A stretch of 64,000 nt of DNA. Source: Cymbidium sinense. Its lineage: Eukaryota > Streptophyta > Magnoliopsida > Asparagales > Orchidaceae. The notes below the pieces were generated by a model. That model saw nothing but the letters and a program-made list of their open reading frames with translations. It had not been told where the DNA came from and did no database searches. Below are positions 38,134 through 49,300 of the stretch, piece by piece. The stretch covers positions 143,688,488-143,752,487 of the forward strand of contig CM038214.1 of NCBI GenBank assembly GCA_021442155.1, read 5' to 3'. Positions within the stretch are counted from its first letter, which is position 1. Every line of letters begins with the position of its first letter. The position numbers were made by a program, and so were the translations under genes.

Positions 38134-38143
38134 AAAAAAAAAA

Positions 38144-38456
38144 CCTAAACCCTAAACCAAACCCTAAACCCTAAACTCAAACCCTAAATAACCTTAAACA
38201 CTAAAACTCTAAACCTAAACCCTAAACCCTAAATCCTAAACCTAAACAACCCTAAATCCTAAATCCCTAAACCCCAAACCTTAAACTTAAAACTTAAACC
38301 TAAACCCTAAACACTAAAACCTAAAATCTCATAAAACCCCTAAACCCTAATCCTAACTAAACCCTAAACCTAAACCTAAACCTAAAGTAACTAAATAAAT
38401 TAAAAAAGAAACCTTAACCCTAAAACTTAATAAACCTAATCCTAAACCTAAACCCT
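38144..38456. repeat. CCCTAAA array with GRP upstream flank
   Basis: Telomere-like tract directly after the LINE A-run, ending with AGTAACTAAATAAATTAAAA and further CCTAAACC words before GRP copy G. Confidence 0.87.
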
Positions 38457-38876
38457 AAGAATGGTCAAAACCTTGACGATAGAACATGCCTAGATCCAGT
38501 GGTGAAGGCAAAGTACATCCCAGGGTGGTGGGGAACTTGAGGTGGTGGTCCAATAAGTGGTTATGGAGGTGAGGAGCACTGAGATTATAGCCATGGTGGT
38601 GGTGGAGGGCGAGACTGGATATGATGGTAGATCCAAATCGAGGCTGGGTGGTATGGGAATTTGAGAAACTAAAGAATGATGGATCGGACTGTTACTTATC
38701 GAATGTCTTAAGAGACGGTTCTAGTTATCTAAGGCTTTTGGTATGCTCTATGCATGCTCATTTTTTATCTATGTTTTCGATTGTGTCATAGAAACTTGGT
38801 GTGTTACTTGGTTAATGAAATCAAAAAGAAGAATGTTGAATCTGAATTTATTTTCTTTATCTTAAAAAAAAAAAAA
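38457..38876 (+). pseudogene. GRP retrocopy G
   Basis: Starts AAGAATGGTCAAAACCTTGA. Next comes CGATAGAACATGCCTAGATC, in which the ITVNQAQ codons are deleted between AACAT and CTAGATC. The glycine tail is partly kept (GGTGGTGGTGGAGGGCGAGA, GGATATGATGGTAGATCC). It ends GGGAATTTGAGAAACTAAAG, with Trp changed to Leu and the stop TAA retained. The 3' UTR is standard. The A-run of ~14 (38863-38876) is the longest of the 16 copies. Confidence 0.87.
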
Positions 38877-40338
38877 TCCCTAAACCCTGAACTAAAACCT
38901 GAACCATAAACCTAAAACTTAAACCCTAAACCCTAAACCCTTAAAACTCTAAACCCTAAACCCAAAAACCTAAATCATAAACCCTAAACCTAAACCCTAA
39001 AAGCAAAACCTAAACCAAAATAGAATAAAATAAGAAATAAAATAAATAAAAAACCTAAATAATTATAAAATAAAATAAATAAAATAAAATAAAAACCTTA
39101 AACCTAAACCTAAACCTAAAATAAAATAAAAAAAATAAAACATAATTATAATAAACAAAACCTAAAAAAACTAAATAAAAAAGAAAACCTAAATTGTACT
39201 TAAAATAAAATAAAATAAACTTAAAATAACATAAAAACTACACACTAAACCTCTAAACCTAAAATAAAACTTAAAAAATTAATAAAAACTAAACATTTAA
39301 ACCCTAAACTAAAAAAAAAAACATTAACCTAAAATAAAAATAAAATAAACCTAAACTAAACTAAAATAAACTAAACTAAAATAAATATAACCTAAACCTA
39401 AAATAAACTAAACCTAAACATAATCCTAAACTACAAAAAATAAAATAAACTACAAAAAAAACCTAAACCTAAAGTAAAAAATTAAAACAAAAATAAACCT
39501 AAAAAAAATGAAATAACTTAAATAAAATAAAATAAAATAAACCTAAACCTAAAAATAAAGAATAGATCATAAACCCAAGAAATAAAATAAAATAAAACTA
39601 AACTATAAAATAAACCTAAACCTAAAAACAAACTAAATAAAAATTTAAACTAAAATAAATAGACTAAAAATAAATAAACTAAACTAAATAAAAATAAATT
39701 TCACCTAAATATAAATATACAATAAAATAAACTAAAATATATAAAAAATAAACTTAATAAACTAAAGAAACCTAAATCTAATGGTTTACTTAATTTAAAA
39801 ACATAAAAATAAATAAACGAATAAATAAAACCCTAAATCCTGAACCCTAAATTCTAAACCCTAAACCCTAAACCCCAAACCCTAAACCCTAAACCCTAAA
39901 AACCTGAAACCCAAACCCTAAACCCTAAACCCCTAAAACTAAACCTAAAACTAACCCTAAACCCAAACCCTAACCCTAAACTAAAACCTAAAACCCTAAA
40001 ACCTCAAACTTTAAACTACCTAAACCCTAAACCTAAACTCTAAACTCTAAACTCTAAACCCTAAACTTAAACCCTAAACCCTAAACTATAAACCCTAACC
40101 CTAAACTTAAACCTAAACCTCTAAACCTAAAGTTTTAAACACTAAACCCTAAACTCTAAACCCTCCTTAAGCTCTAAACCCTAATTAAACCCTAAAAAAA
40201 CCTAAACCCAAGCTAAGCTAAAACCCTAACACTAAACTTAAACCCTAAAACTTAAACCCAAATAAATTAAGTAAATATAAATTAAACCTTAAACCTAATA
40301 AACCTAAACCTAAACCTAAACCTAAACCTAAACCCTAA
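38877..40338. repeat. CCCTAAA arrays and one A-rich satellite unit
   Basis: Short telomere-like tract, an ~800-base A-rich monomer ending GGTTTACTTAATTTAAAA (about 39783), then ~500 bases of CCCTAAA and variants up to GRP copy H. No gene is seen. Confidence 0.8.
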
Positions 40339-40751
40339 TAATGGGAAGAACCTAGAAACACCAAACCCAGATTAATCTAGATTGGAGGCTAAAAGGCAAA
40401 GGCGATGATTTCTTTAGTGGTGGTGGGGAATCTGAGGTGCTGGATATGGAGGTGGTGGTAAAGGATTATGGAAATGAGAAGGAGTGATGGTCGTGGAGGA
40501 ATAGATAGATATGATGGCGATCCCACGAGAGGTGGTGGTGGTTCTAATGGAAACTAGAGAAATTGATGATCATCCGACATGTTGTGGAACTATGTCTTTA
40601 TAGAGAGTTCTAGTTATCTATGGGTTTTAATTTTTCTATGCATGCTCATTTTTATCTATATCATCGCCAGTGTCTTAGAAAACTTGGTGCGCTACTTGGT
40701 TGGTTAAATCGAAAAGAAGAAATATTGAATATAAATTTTTCTCTTAAAAAA
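40339..40751 (+). pseudogene. GRP retrocopy H
   Basis: Begins AATAATGGGAAGAACCTAGA and then loses part of the ITVN segment (AACACCAAACCCAGATTAA). The glycine part keeps GGATATGGAGGTGGTGG and a shortened YDG segment (GATATGATGGCGATCC). It ends GGAAACTAGAGAAATTGATG, with Trp changed to a stop. The 3' UTR retains GCATGCTCATTTTTATC and AACTTGGTGCGCTACTTGG. The terminal A-run is six bases and is followed by CAAACACTAAACCC. Confidence 0.85.
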
Positions 40752-41817
40752 CAAACACTAAACCCTAAACTAAAACTTAAACCTAAACCTAAAACCTAAA
40801 CCTTAAACCTAAACTGATAAACCTAAAACTAAACCCTAAACCCTAAAACCTAAACCTAAAACATAAACCCTAAACCTAAACCTAAACTCCTAAACCTAAA
40901 CCATAAACCCTAAACATACAAACCATAAAAACCCTAAACCCTAAAAAAATCCTAAGTTTCTAAATTCTAAACCCTAAACCCTAAACCCTAAACCTTAAAA
41001 CTAATTCCTTTAAACCTAAACCCTAAACTCAATAACCTAAACAAACCTAAACTTAAACTAATAAACCTAAACCAAAACCTAAACCTAAACCCTAAACCTA
41101 TCTAACCTACTATAAACCCTAAACATAAACCTAAACCCTAAACCTAAGTTTAAACTAAACCATAAAACCTAAAATAAAAACCTAAAATGACAACATAAAA
41201 ATATATAAAATAAAAAACTAAACCCAAAATAAAGAAAACCTAAACCTAAAATAAAATATAAATAAACTAAACAAAAAATAAACATAAACTTAACCTAAAC
41301 CTTAAAAAATAAACTAAACAAAACTTGAACTAATAAATAAACCTAAAATAAATAAACTAAACTAGATAAAATAAAAAATAAATAAAAATAGTAACTAAAA
41401 TAAAAAACATTAAAATAAACCTAAACCTACTCTTACTTAATTTAGAAAACATTTTAAAATTAATTAAAACCCGCCTAAACTAAAACCCTAATCCTAAATC
41501 CTAAACCCTGAACCCTAAACCCTAAACCCTAAACCTTAAACCCTAAACCCTAATAACCCCAAGCCCTCAAACCCTAAACCCTAAATCATAAACCCTAAAC
41601 CAAAACCCTAAACCCTAAACCCTAAACCCTAAACATTAAACCCGTAACCCTAAACCCAAAAACCTTAAACCCTAAACCCTAAAATCTAAAACCTAAACTA
41701 ACCCTAAATCATAAGCTGTCCCTAAACCCCAAACCCTAAACCCTAAAGCCTAAACACTAAACCATAAACCCTAAAGCTGAAGCCTTAAACCCTAACCAAA
41801 AAACCCAAACTTTAACC
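40752..41817. repeat. CCCTAAA arrays around a short A-rich unit
   Basis: Telomere-like tract, an A-rich unit of ~270 bases ending CTTACTTAATTTAGAAAA (about 41430), then another CCCTAAA tract. The usual GRP upstream flank is not evident before copy I, which is itself 5'-shortened. Confidence 0.78.
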
Positions 41818-42183
41818 TAAGGGGTGGATCGAGGTGTGATGGATATGGGTGGTGGTAAGGTGGGAGAAGAGATAGAGGTTACATCTATTATAGTAGTGGA
41901 AGGATAGATAAGGGATATGATGGTAGATCCCGCTACTCGAGAGGCAAGGGTGGTTCTGATGGGAACTGGAGAAATTAAAGAATGACCGATCCAATATGCT
42001 GCTTAGGGAACTGTGCCTTTATAATAGAGATGATTCTAGTTATCTAGGGTTTTTAATTTGCTTAATGCATGCTCATTTTTTATCTATGTCATCACTTGTA
42101 TCTTAGAAAACTTGGTCTACTACTTGGTTGATGAAATCAAAAAGAAGAAATATTGATTTTGAATTTATTCTCTATTAAAAAAA
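41818..42183 (+). pseudogene. GRP retrocopy I: further 5'-truncated
   Basis: This copy starts inside the glycine-rich tail (GGGGTGGATCGAGGTGTGAT) and lacks the RRM end present in most copies. It keeps GGATATGGGTGGTGG, GGGATATGATGGTAGATCCC and CTACTCGAGAGGCAAGGGTG, and has an intact-looking end GGGAACTGGAGAAATTAAAG (GNWRN plus stop). The 3' UTR is complete and ends TTCTCTATT plus eight A. The different 5' edge shows a secondary deletion or recombination into telomere repeat. Confidence 0.86.
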
Positions 42184-42524
42184 TCTTAAACCGTAAACCC
42201 TAAACCCCAAATTAAAACTTTAAACCCTAAAAACCCTAAACCTAAAATCCTAATTCGTAAACCCTAAACCCTAAACTAACCTAAATAATAAACCCTAAAC
42301 CAACCTAAACCCTAAATTAACCAAAATCCTAAACCCTAAATCCTAAACCCTAAATTATAAATCCTAAACTTAAAAACCCTAAACCCTAAAACCTTAAACT
42401 ATAAACCCTAAACTCTAAACTAAACCCTAAAACCCTAAACCCTAAACTAAACCTTCCCTACAACCCTAAACCCCCTAAACCCCAAACCCTAAACCCTAAA
42501 CCCTAAACCCCAAACCTTAAACTT
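42184..42524. repeat. CCCTAAA array (last C-strand block)
   Basis: Telomere-like heptamers with variants (CCCCAAA, CTCTAAA, AATCCTAAACC). This is the last C-strand telomere tract before the orientation switch. Confidence 0.88.
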
Positions 42525-42692
42525 AGGAAATAAAGAGGGTCTAATTCAATTAGCTTATGATTAATAGTTATTAAGGACTTAATTAATCACTCTTATGGTT
42601 TTCCCACATGACTAACCTTAATTTCATTAAACTTATTTAGGTTATTAAAATCCAAAAGATCTACCCCATGATTTAATTAATTTTGTTTGGGG
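42525..42692. repeat. Dispersed-repeat fragment at an orientation switch
   Basis: About 170 bases of non-telomeric sequence related to 4893-5080 (same strand). CCCTAAA lies to its left and TTTAGGG to its right. It holds CAATTAGCTTATGATTAATA, TTCCCACATGACTAAC and TAATTTCATTAAACTTATTT. No coding potential. Confidence 0.75.
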
Positions 42693-42966
42693 TTTAGAGT
42701 GTTTAAGCTTTAAGGTTTAGGGTTTTTAGGGTTTAGGGTTTAGCATTTTGGGTTTTGGGTTTTGTCTTTTGGGTTTAGCATTTTGGGTTTGGGGTTGATG
42801 TTTTTAGAGTTTAGGGTTTAGGGTTGTAGGTTTAGGGTTAGTTTTAGGGTTTAGGGTTTAGGATTAGAGTATTATTTTAATTTTTTTTTTCATTTCTAGG
42901 GTTTAGGGTTTATGGTTTAGGATTTAGGTTTAGGGTTTAGGTTTTATTTTAGTGTTTAGGTTTTAG
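42693..42966. repeat. G-strand telomere-like array
   Basis: TTTAGGG and variants (GCATTTTGGGTTT, TTTAGCATTTTGGG) mark the return to G-strand orientation, running into the T-run of GRP copy J. Confidence 0.87.
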
Positions 42967-43342
42967 TTTTTTTAAGAGAATAAATTGATTCAAAATTTCT
43001 TCTTTTTGATTTGATCACCCAAGTAACACACCAAGTCTTTTAAGACATTAACGAGACATAGATAAAAAATGAGCACACATAGAGAAAATCAAAAACTCAA
43101 GATAATTAGAACCATCTCAACTTTAAAGACATGGTTCCAGAAGTGGCAAATAGGATCGGTCATTCTTTAGTTTCTCAAATTCCCATCAAAACCACCTCAA
43201 CCTCTTGAGTAGCAAGATCCACCATCATATCCCCTGATCTTCCCTCGCCACCACCATGGTTGTAACCCTCTGTCCACCGCTCTCAAAATCTAACCAGCCT
43301 AGTTTACAATGATGTTCCTATTGTCAAGGTTATGCCCATTCT
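42967..43342 (-). pseudogene. GRP retrocopy J: internal deletion in the glycine tail
   Basis: Both ends are standard (CCTAAGAATGGGCATAACC at the 5' side in sense; AAGAAATTTTGAATCAATTT plus A-run at the 3' side). About 100 bases of glycine-rich codons are missing between the QA/SR region and the GRSGDM segment; only GGGTTACAACCATGGTGGTG remains. It still shows CTACTCAAGAGG (YSRG-like). The shorter span compared with copies L-P follows from this deletion. Confidence 0.85.
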
Positions 43343-43520
43343 TAGGATTTAGGTTTAGGTTTGGGTTTATTAGGTTTTACAATTTAGGTTTATTTTTTTA
43401 TTTTATTTAGTTACTTTAGGTTTAGGTTTAGGGTTTGGGGTTTAGGGTTTAGAGTTTAGGGTTTAAGGTTTAAGGTTTAGGTTTAGTGTTTAGAGTTTAG
43501 GGTTTGGGGTTTAGGGTTTT
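43343..43520. repeat. GRP upstream flank and G-strand telomere-like array
   Basis: The flank (GGTTTATTAGGTTTTACAAT, TTTATTTAGTTACTTTAGG) is followed by TTTAGGG and TTTAGAG heptamers up to the T-run of the P0 retrocopy. Confidence 0.87.
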
Positions 43521-44365
43521 TTTAAACTAGAATGATTCCATAACAAACACGAAATTACTAAATCAAATAAGACATTATCCTTTAATGATTAATAAAATAA
43601 AATAAAATAAAATGCAATTTAAAATTCAAAAAAAATAGTATTTCATAAAATGATTTAACTCTTAGAGATAATAAAAATTGATTTTATAGAAGGCCAACAA
43701 AACTTTATCGAACAAGTTGAAACCCACATCATCTGTAGATTGCTGAGCAAGCTCTTCCTTCTTCTCTTCCACTATAGCAGTCAGACTAATAGCAGTAGTA
43801 GGAGTAGTAGAAGCATCATGCACGAACCACATCAAATTTACTAGGATCCTTCAAATACTCCTAACCATCTCACCTATGTGTATGTGTAATTAGTGGCAAT
43901 CATTATGGTGGACATTCTTGCGACGTTGATGAACATTTTTAATCGCAATAAGGGTGGGATAAGAGAGGGAGAGAGAAGTGATCAATAAAAGGGCTGGGAA
44001 AACTCCTCGATGAGATCATCTTTAGTGAGCTCAAGCACCTCAAGACTGAACAATGATCCATCATCGTACTCAGACTAGATGAGAAGGCCATAAGAAAATC
44101 ACCTAGTCCCCAGCTTAATGAGGAGAGCAGCCTCTGAGGATCCCACCTTATTGCCTTTTTTAATCATCTCAATCGGGGTGGTAATTTTAACAAAACCTGG
44201 AAGAAAGAAGTCCATGAAGGATCCAAACCAGTGCTACCTGGAGGAACCATAATAGCAATAGGTGCAACAAGGCCAACATGGGAAGGAGCACCAACTTCAT
44301 ATTTTGTAACCTCTTCGCTGGCTACTTTAAAATCACCTTTCATTAGCTCAATCACGCTTTAAGGT
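43521..44365 (-). pseudogene. Ribosomal protein P0 (60S stalk) retrocopy, 5'-truncated
   Basis: P0 anchors the P1/P2 stalk on the large ribosomal subunit. On the minus strand the fragment starts at about residue 90 of ~320 with [19 protein letters not shown]. It continues through [12 protein letters not shown] and [13 protein letters not shown] (family TGLDPSQTSFFQVL), then a stretch reading [16 protein letters not shown] after frame changes, then LEVLELTKDDLIEEF. It reaches the acidic C-terminus EEKKEELAQQSTDD-VGFNLFD (family ...DDDMGFGLFD). The segment between FFQV and KVGSSEA is largely deleted. A ~150-base 3' UTR and an A-run of seven, joined to CCCTAAACCC in sense, mark it as a processed retrocopy. 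In-frame stops make it non-functional. It is the only P0 copy in the window. Confidence 0.9.
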
Positions 44366-45567
44366 TTATGTTTTAGTTTTAGGGTTTAGGGTTTAGGGTT
44401 AGGTTGTTTTAGGTTTGGGATTAGGATATAAGATTTAGGATTTAGGGTTTAAGGTTTTTTAGGGTTTAGGATTTAAGTTTGTAGGTTTAATGTTGTATGC
44501 TACAATTTAGGGTTTAAGGTTTAGGTTTTTTTTTTAAATTAAGTAAACTGGTAGGTTTATGTTTATTTAGTATTATTTTCATTTATTTTAGTTTTTTTAT
44601 TTAAGTTTATTTTTTATATTTAGTTTATTTTAATTTATTTTTTAATTTATTTTTAGTTTAGGGCTTCTATTTCACTTTATCTTTAGGAGTTTAGGTTTAT
44701 TTTTCATTGAGTTTTATTTTTATTTTATCTTTAGGTTTAGGTTATACTTTATTTTTAGGTTTATGTTTAGGTTTATATTTTATTTTTTTTATGTTTAGGT
44801 TTTCGATTATGTATTTTAGGTTTATTTTTAGGTTTTACTTTCTAGTTTAGGTTTAGGTTTATTTTTAGTTTATTTTATTTTATTTAGTTTTGGTTTAGGT
44901 TTTATTTATTTAACCACTTAGTGATAAAGGCTTGTTGTTGTTGGTTTAGGTTTTATTTATTTTAGTTTAGTTTATTTTAGTTTAGGTTTTGGTTTATTTT
45001 ATTTTGTTTATTTTATTTTTATTTTAGGTTTTGTTTTTTTTAGTTTAGGGATTATGTGTAATGTTTTTTTTTTGGTTTAGGCTTTTATTTAAGGTTTATT
45101 TTATTTTTATTTTATGTTCAGTTTGTATTTTATTTAGGTTTTTTATTTTAAGATTTATTACATTTTTTAGTTTAGTTTTAGATTGTATTTATTTTATTTT
45201 ATTTATTTTTATTTTATTTATTTTAGGTTTAGATTTGGGTTTAGTTTAAGTTTAATTTTATTTTTTATTATTTATTTATTTATTATTAGGTTTAATTTAG
45301 TTTAGGTTTTGTATTTGGGTTGTTTGGGTTGGTTAGGTTTAGCTGGTTTTTTGTGGTTTAGCATTTTTAGTGTTTAGGGTTTGAGGTTTAGGGTTTAGGG
45401 TTTGGGGCTGGGTTTAGGGTTTTGGGTTTGGTTTAGGTTTAAGGTTTAGTGTTTAGGGTTTAAGGTTTTTTTTTTTCCTTTTATTTTTTTTATTTTTTTA
45501 GGGTTTGGTTTAGGTTTAGGTTTGAGGTTTAGGGTTCAAGTTTTAGTTTAGGGTTTAGGGTTTTTAC
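44366..45567. repeat. Telomere-like arrays and one T-rich satellite unit
   Basis: TTTAGGG-type tract; junction AAATTAAGTAAACTGGTAGG (about 44536-44555); T-rich monomer to about 45300; then TTTAGGG-type repeats before GRP copy K. A Phe-rich open frame near 45061-45249 is repeat-derived. Confidence 0.78.
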
Positions 45568-45874
45568 TTTTTTTTAACAAAGAACAAATTCATATTCAAT
45601 ATTTCTTCTTTTTGATTTCATCAACCAAGTAACACATAAAGTTCTCTAAGACACAAGTGATGGCATAGATAAAAAATGAGCACGCATAAAGCAAATCAAA
45701 AAACCTAGATAACTAGAACCATTTCTATCAGAGACACATAAGCGATATCTTGGCCATTCTTCGCTTTCTCCATTTGACGTAACCACCCCTCCTCTCGAGC
45801 AGTGGGATCCACCATCATATCCCCGATCTCACCCTCTGCCACCACCATGACAGTAACCTCCATCACAGTTCCAT
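45568..45874 (-). pseudogene. GRP retrocopy K: 5'-truncated
   Basis: Sense homology covers only the last part of the glycine tail (GGAGGTTACTGTCATGGTGG, GGGGATATGATGGTGGATCC, CTGCTCGAGAGGAGG) and the 3' UTR. The family RRM end and first glycine block are missing, and T-rich/telomere-like repeat begins directly upstream. A-run of ~8 at the 3' end. Confidence 0.84.
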
Positions 45875-46385
45875 AGGTTTTTTTATTTATTTTATTTTAA
45901 AGCGTTATTTAGTTTAGGTTTGGTTTTTTACATTTTTAGTTTTTAGGGTTTAGGGTTAGGGGTTTAGGGTTTAGGGTTTAGGGTTTAGTCAGGTTAGGGT
46001 TTAGGTTTGGTTTGTTTTAGAATTTAGGTTTAGGATTTAATTTTTATTTTAGGTTTAGGGTTTTAAGGTTTAGGATTTAGGGTTTATGGTTTGGGCTTAG
46101 GGTTTTCAATTTACTGGTTTAGGTTTTGGGTTTAGGGTTTAGGACAAGGTTGTAATCTTAGGGTTTAGTTAGGTTTAGGGTGGGGTTAGTTATTTATTTA
46201 TTTAATTTATTCTTTTTTTATTATTTTTATTTTTTAGGATTTAGGGCTTAGGGTTTAGGGTTTAGGGTATAGGTTTTTTATTTAAGGTTTAGGTTTTAGT
46301 TTAGGTTTATTTTTAAATTATGTAAACTTGTACATTTAATGTTTTTTTAAGTTTACTTTTAAGGTTTAGGGTTAGCTTAGGGTTT
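45875..46385. repeat. Degenerate G-strand telomere-like arrays
   Basis: TTTAGGG with many variants, broken by a short T-rich patch near 46190-46230 and a junction-like word AAATTATGTAAACTTGTACA near 46315. No gene is seen. Confidence 0.75.
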
Positions 46386-49300
46386 ATATTTTTAAAAAAA
46401 ATTAAGTAAATAGATAGGTTTAGGGTTATTTAGTTTATTTAATTTATTTTTTATTTATTTTAATTTATTTAATTTCTAATCTTTATTTAAGTCTATTTTT
46501 TATTTTTATTTAATTTAATATATTTATTTTAGGTTTATTTATTTTAGTTTAGGTTTTTTATTTTAGGTAATTTTTTTTTAGATTTAGGTTTAGTTTATAT
46601 TTTTTTAGTTGAGATTTATTTTTATTTTATTTTTCAAGTTTAGGTTTTATTTTTTATGTTTAGGTTTTATTTTATTTTTATGTTTAGATTTTAGCTTTTT
46701 TAGGTTTATTTTTAGATTTTATTTTATTTAGTTTAGGATTAGGTTTATTTTAGTTTAATTTATTTTATTTAGTTTAGGTTTAGGTTTAGGTTTACTTTAT
46801 TTTAGGTTTAGGCTTAGTTTTTATTTATTTTAGTTTAGTTTATTTTAGGTTTAGGTTTTTTTTTCTTTAGGGTTTAAGTTTTATTGTTTATTTATTTTTA
46901 AGTTTTTTTAGGTTTAGGTTTTTATTTAGTTTTTTTTAGGTTTATTTTATTTTTATTTTACATTTAGTTTTTATTTTTTAAAGTTTTTTATTCTTTGATT
47001 TATTTTACTTTTTTTAGTTTAGTTTAGGTTTTTAATTATTTTATTTTATTTTATTTTATTTTATATTTAAGTTTAGGTTTAAGTTTTAGGTTAGGTTTTC
47101 ATTTTATTTTATTTATTATTTTATTATGGTTTAGGTTTATTTATTTATGTTTTATTTAGTTTAAGTTTAGGTTTTAGGGTTTAGAGTTTACGGTTTACAG
47201 TTTTGGATTTAGAGTTTTAGGGTTTAGGGTTTTACGATTTTGGGCTTAGGGTTTTTAGTTTTTAGGGTTTAAGTTTATAGGTTTAGGGTTAGCTTACTTT
47301 AGGGTTTAGTGTATAGGTTTTCGATTTAGGGTTCATGTTTTAGTTTAAGTTTATTTTTAAATTAAGTAAACCTGTAGGTTTAAGTTTTTTTTATTTTATT
47401 TTTAAGGTTTAGGGTTTAAAGTTTAGGGTTAGCTTAGGGTTTGCTTTTTTAAAAAAAAATTTAAATAAACTAGTAGGTTTAGGGTTATTTAGTTTGTTTT
47501 TTATTTATTTTAGTATATTTAACTTTTAATTTTTATTTATGTTTGTTTATTTAGTTTAATTTATTTATTTTAGGTCTATTTATTTTAATTTAGGTTTTTT
47601 ATTTTAGTTTTTATTTTTAGGTTTAGGTTTAGGTTTATTTTCTAGTTGAGATTTATTATTATTATTTTTTTTAGGTTTAGATTTTATTTTTTTTATTTTT
47701 ATTTTTAGGTTTAGGTTTTTATTTTTATTTTTATTTTTTGATTTTAGGTTTTTATTTTAGGTTTATTTTTAGATTTTCTTTCTAGTTTAGGATTAAGTTT
47801 ATTTTTGGTTTATTTTATTTTATTTAGTTTAGGTTTAGGTTTAGGTTTGGATTATTTTAGGTTTAGGCTTTGGTTTTATTTATTTTAGTTTAGTTTATTT
47901 TATTATAGGTTTAGGTTTATTTTATTTTGTTTATTTTATTTTTAATTTAGGTTTATGTTTTTTTAGGGTTTAGGTTTTATTTTTTATTTATTTTTAGCTT
48001 TTTTTAGGTTTTGGTTTTTATTTAGTTTTTATTTTTTTTAGGTATATTTTATTTTTATTTTACATTTAGTTTTTATTATCTTTAGGTTTTTTATTCTTAT
48101 GTTTTTTGCTTTTTTAATTTAGTTTAGGTTATTAATTAGTTTATTTTAGTTTATTTGATTTTATTTTTAGGTTTAAGTTTTAGTTTTAGTTTAGGTTTTT
48201 ATTTTATTTTATTTTTTTATTTTATTTAGGTATAGGTTTATTTATTTATTTTATATTTAGTTTTTTATTTAGGTTTAGGTTTTAGGGTTTTTTAGTGGGT
48301 TTAGGGTTTAAGGTTTAACGATTTCTGATTTTAAGGTTTAGGTTTTTTAGTTTTAGGGTTTTAGGTTTAGGTTTAGGGTTAGCTTAGGTTTTAGGTTTAG
48401 GGTATAGATTTTGATTTAAGGTTCAAGTTTAGTTTATTTCTAAATTAAGAAAACCGTAGGTTTAAAATTTTTTTTTATTTTAGGTTTAAGGTTATTTTAG
48501 GTTTTTTTTTTTTAAAATTAAGTAAACCAGTAGGTTTAAGGTTATTTAGTTTATTTGGTTTATTTTTTATTTGTTTTAAATTTTTTTATTTTTAATTTTT
48601 ATTTATGTTCATTTTTTATTTTTAATTAGATTAGTTTATTTATTATAGGTTTATTTATTTTAATTTATTTTTTTATAAGTTTAGGTTTAGGTTTAGTTTT
48701 ATTTTTTAGTTGAAATTTATTTTTATTTTATTTTTTAGGTTTTGATTTTATTTTTTATTTTAGGTTTATGTTTAGGTTTTTATTTTATTTTTATATGTTT
48801 AGAGTTTAGGTTTTTAATTTAGGTTTATTTTTTTAGATTTTTTTTAGTTTAGGATTAGGTTTATTTTTAGTTTATTTTATTTTATTTAGGAGGTTTAGGT
48901 TTATTTTATTTTAGGTTTAGGCTTAGGTTTTATTTATTTTGTTTAGTTTTATTTTAGTTTAGGTTTATGTTTATTTTATTTAGTTTATTTTATTTTTATT
49001 TTATGTTTAGGGTTTTTTTGTTTAGGGTTTAGGTTTTATTTTTTATTTATTTTTAGGTATTTTTTAGGTTTAGGTTTTTATTTAGTTTTTATTTTCTTTT
49101 TTTATGTTTATTTTTTTTTAAGTTTTTTATTCTAAGGTTTATTTTATTTTTTAATTTAGTTTAGGTTATTAATTATATTATTTTAGTTTATTTGATTATA
49201 TTTTTAGGTTTAGGTTTATGTTTTAGTTTAGGTTTTTATTTTATTTTATTTTTTTATATTTTATTTAAGTTTAGGTTTTTTTATTTATTATATTTCTAGG

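Larger units (their letters stand above)
28745..38143 (+). mobile_element. Plant L1-type LINE (non-LTR retrotransposon), full span, decayed
   Basis: This element is inserted between CCCTAAA arrays on both sides. In order it has a ~150-base leader; a gag-like ORF1 with a CCHC zinc knuckle; and an ORF2 with apurinic endonuclease, reverse transcriptase, RT zinc-binding and RNase H segments. A very long T-rich 3' region of about 3.8 kb follows, then the sequence TATGGGGTTTCCC, ten A and CCTAAACCC. Both reading frames carry many stops and frameshifts, so it is not autonomous now. Total length (~9.4 kb) exceeds the usual 6-7 kb of plant L1 elements because of the 3' region. No target-site duplication can be recognised because the flanks are telomere repeats. 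Confidence 0.9.
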
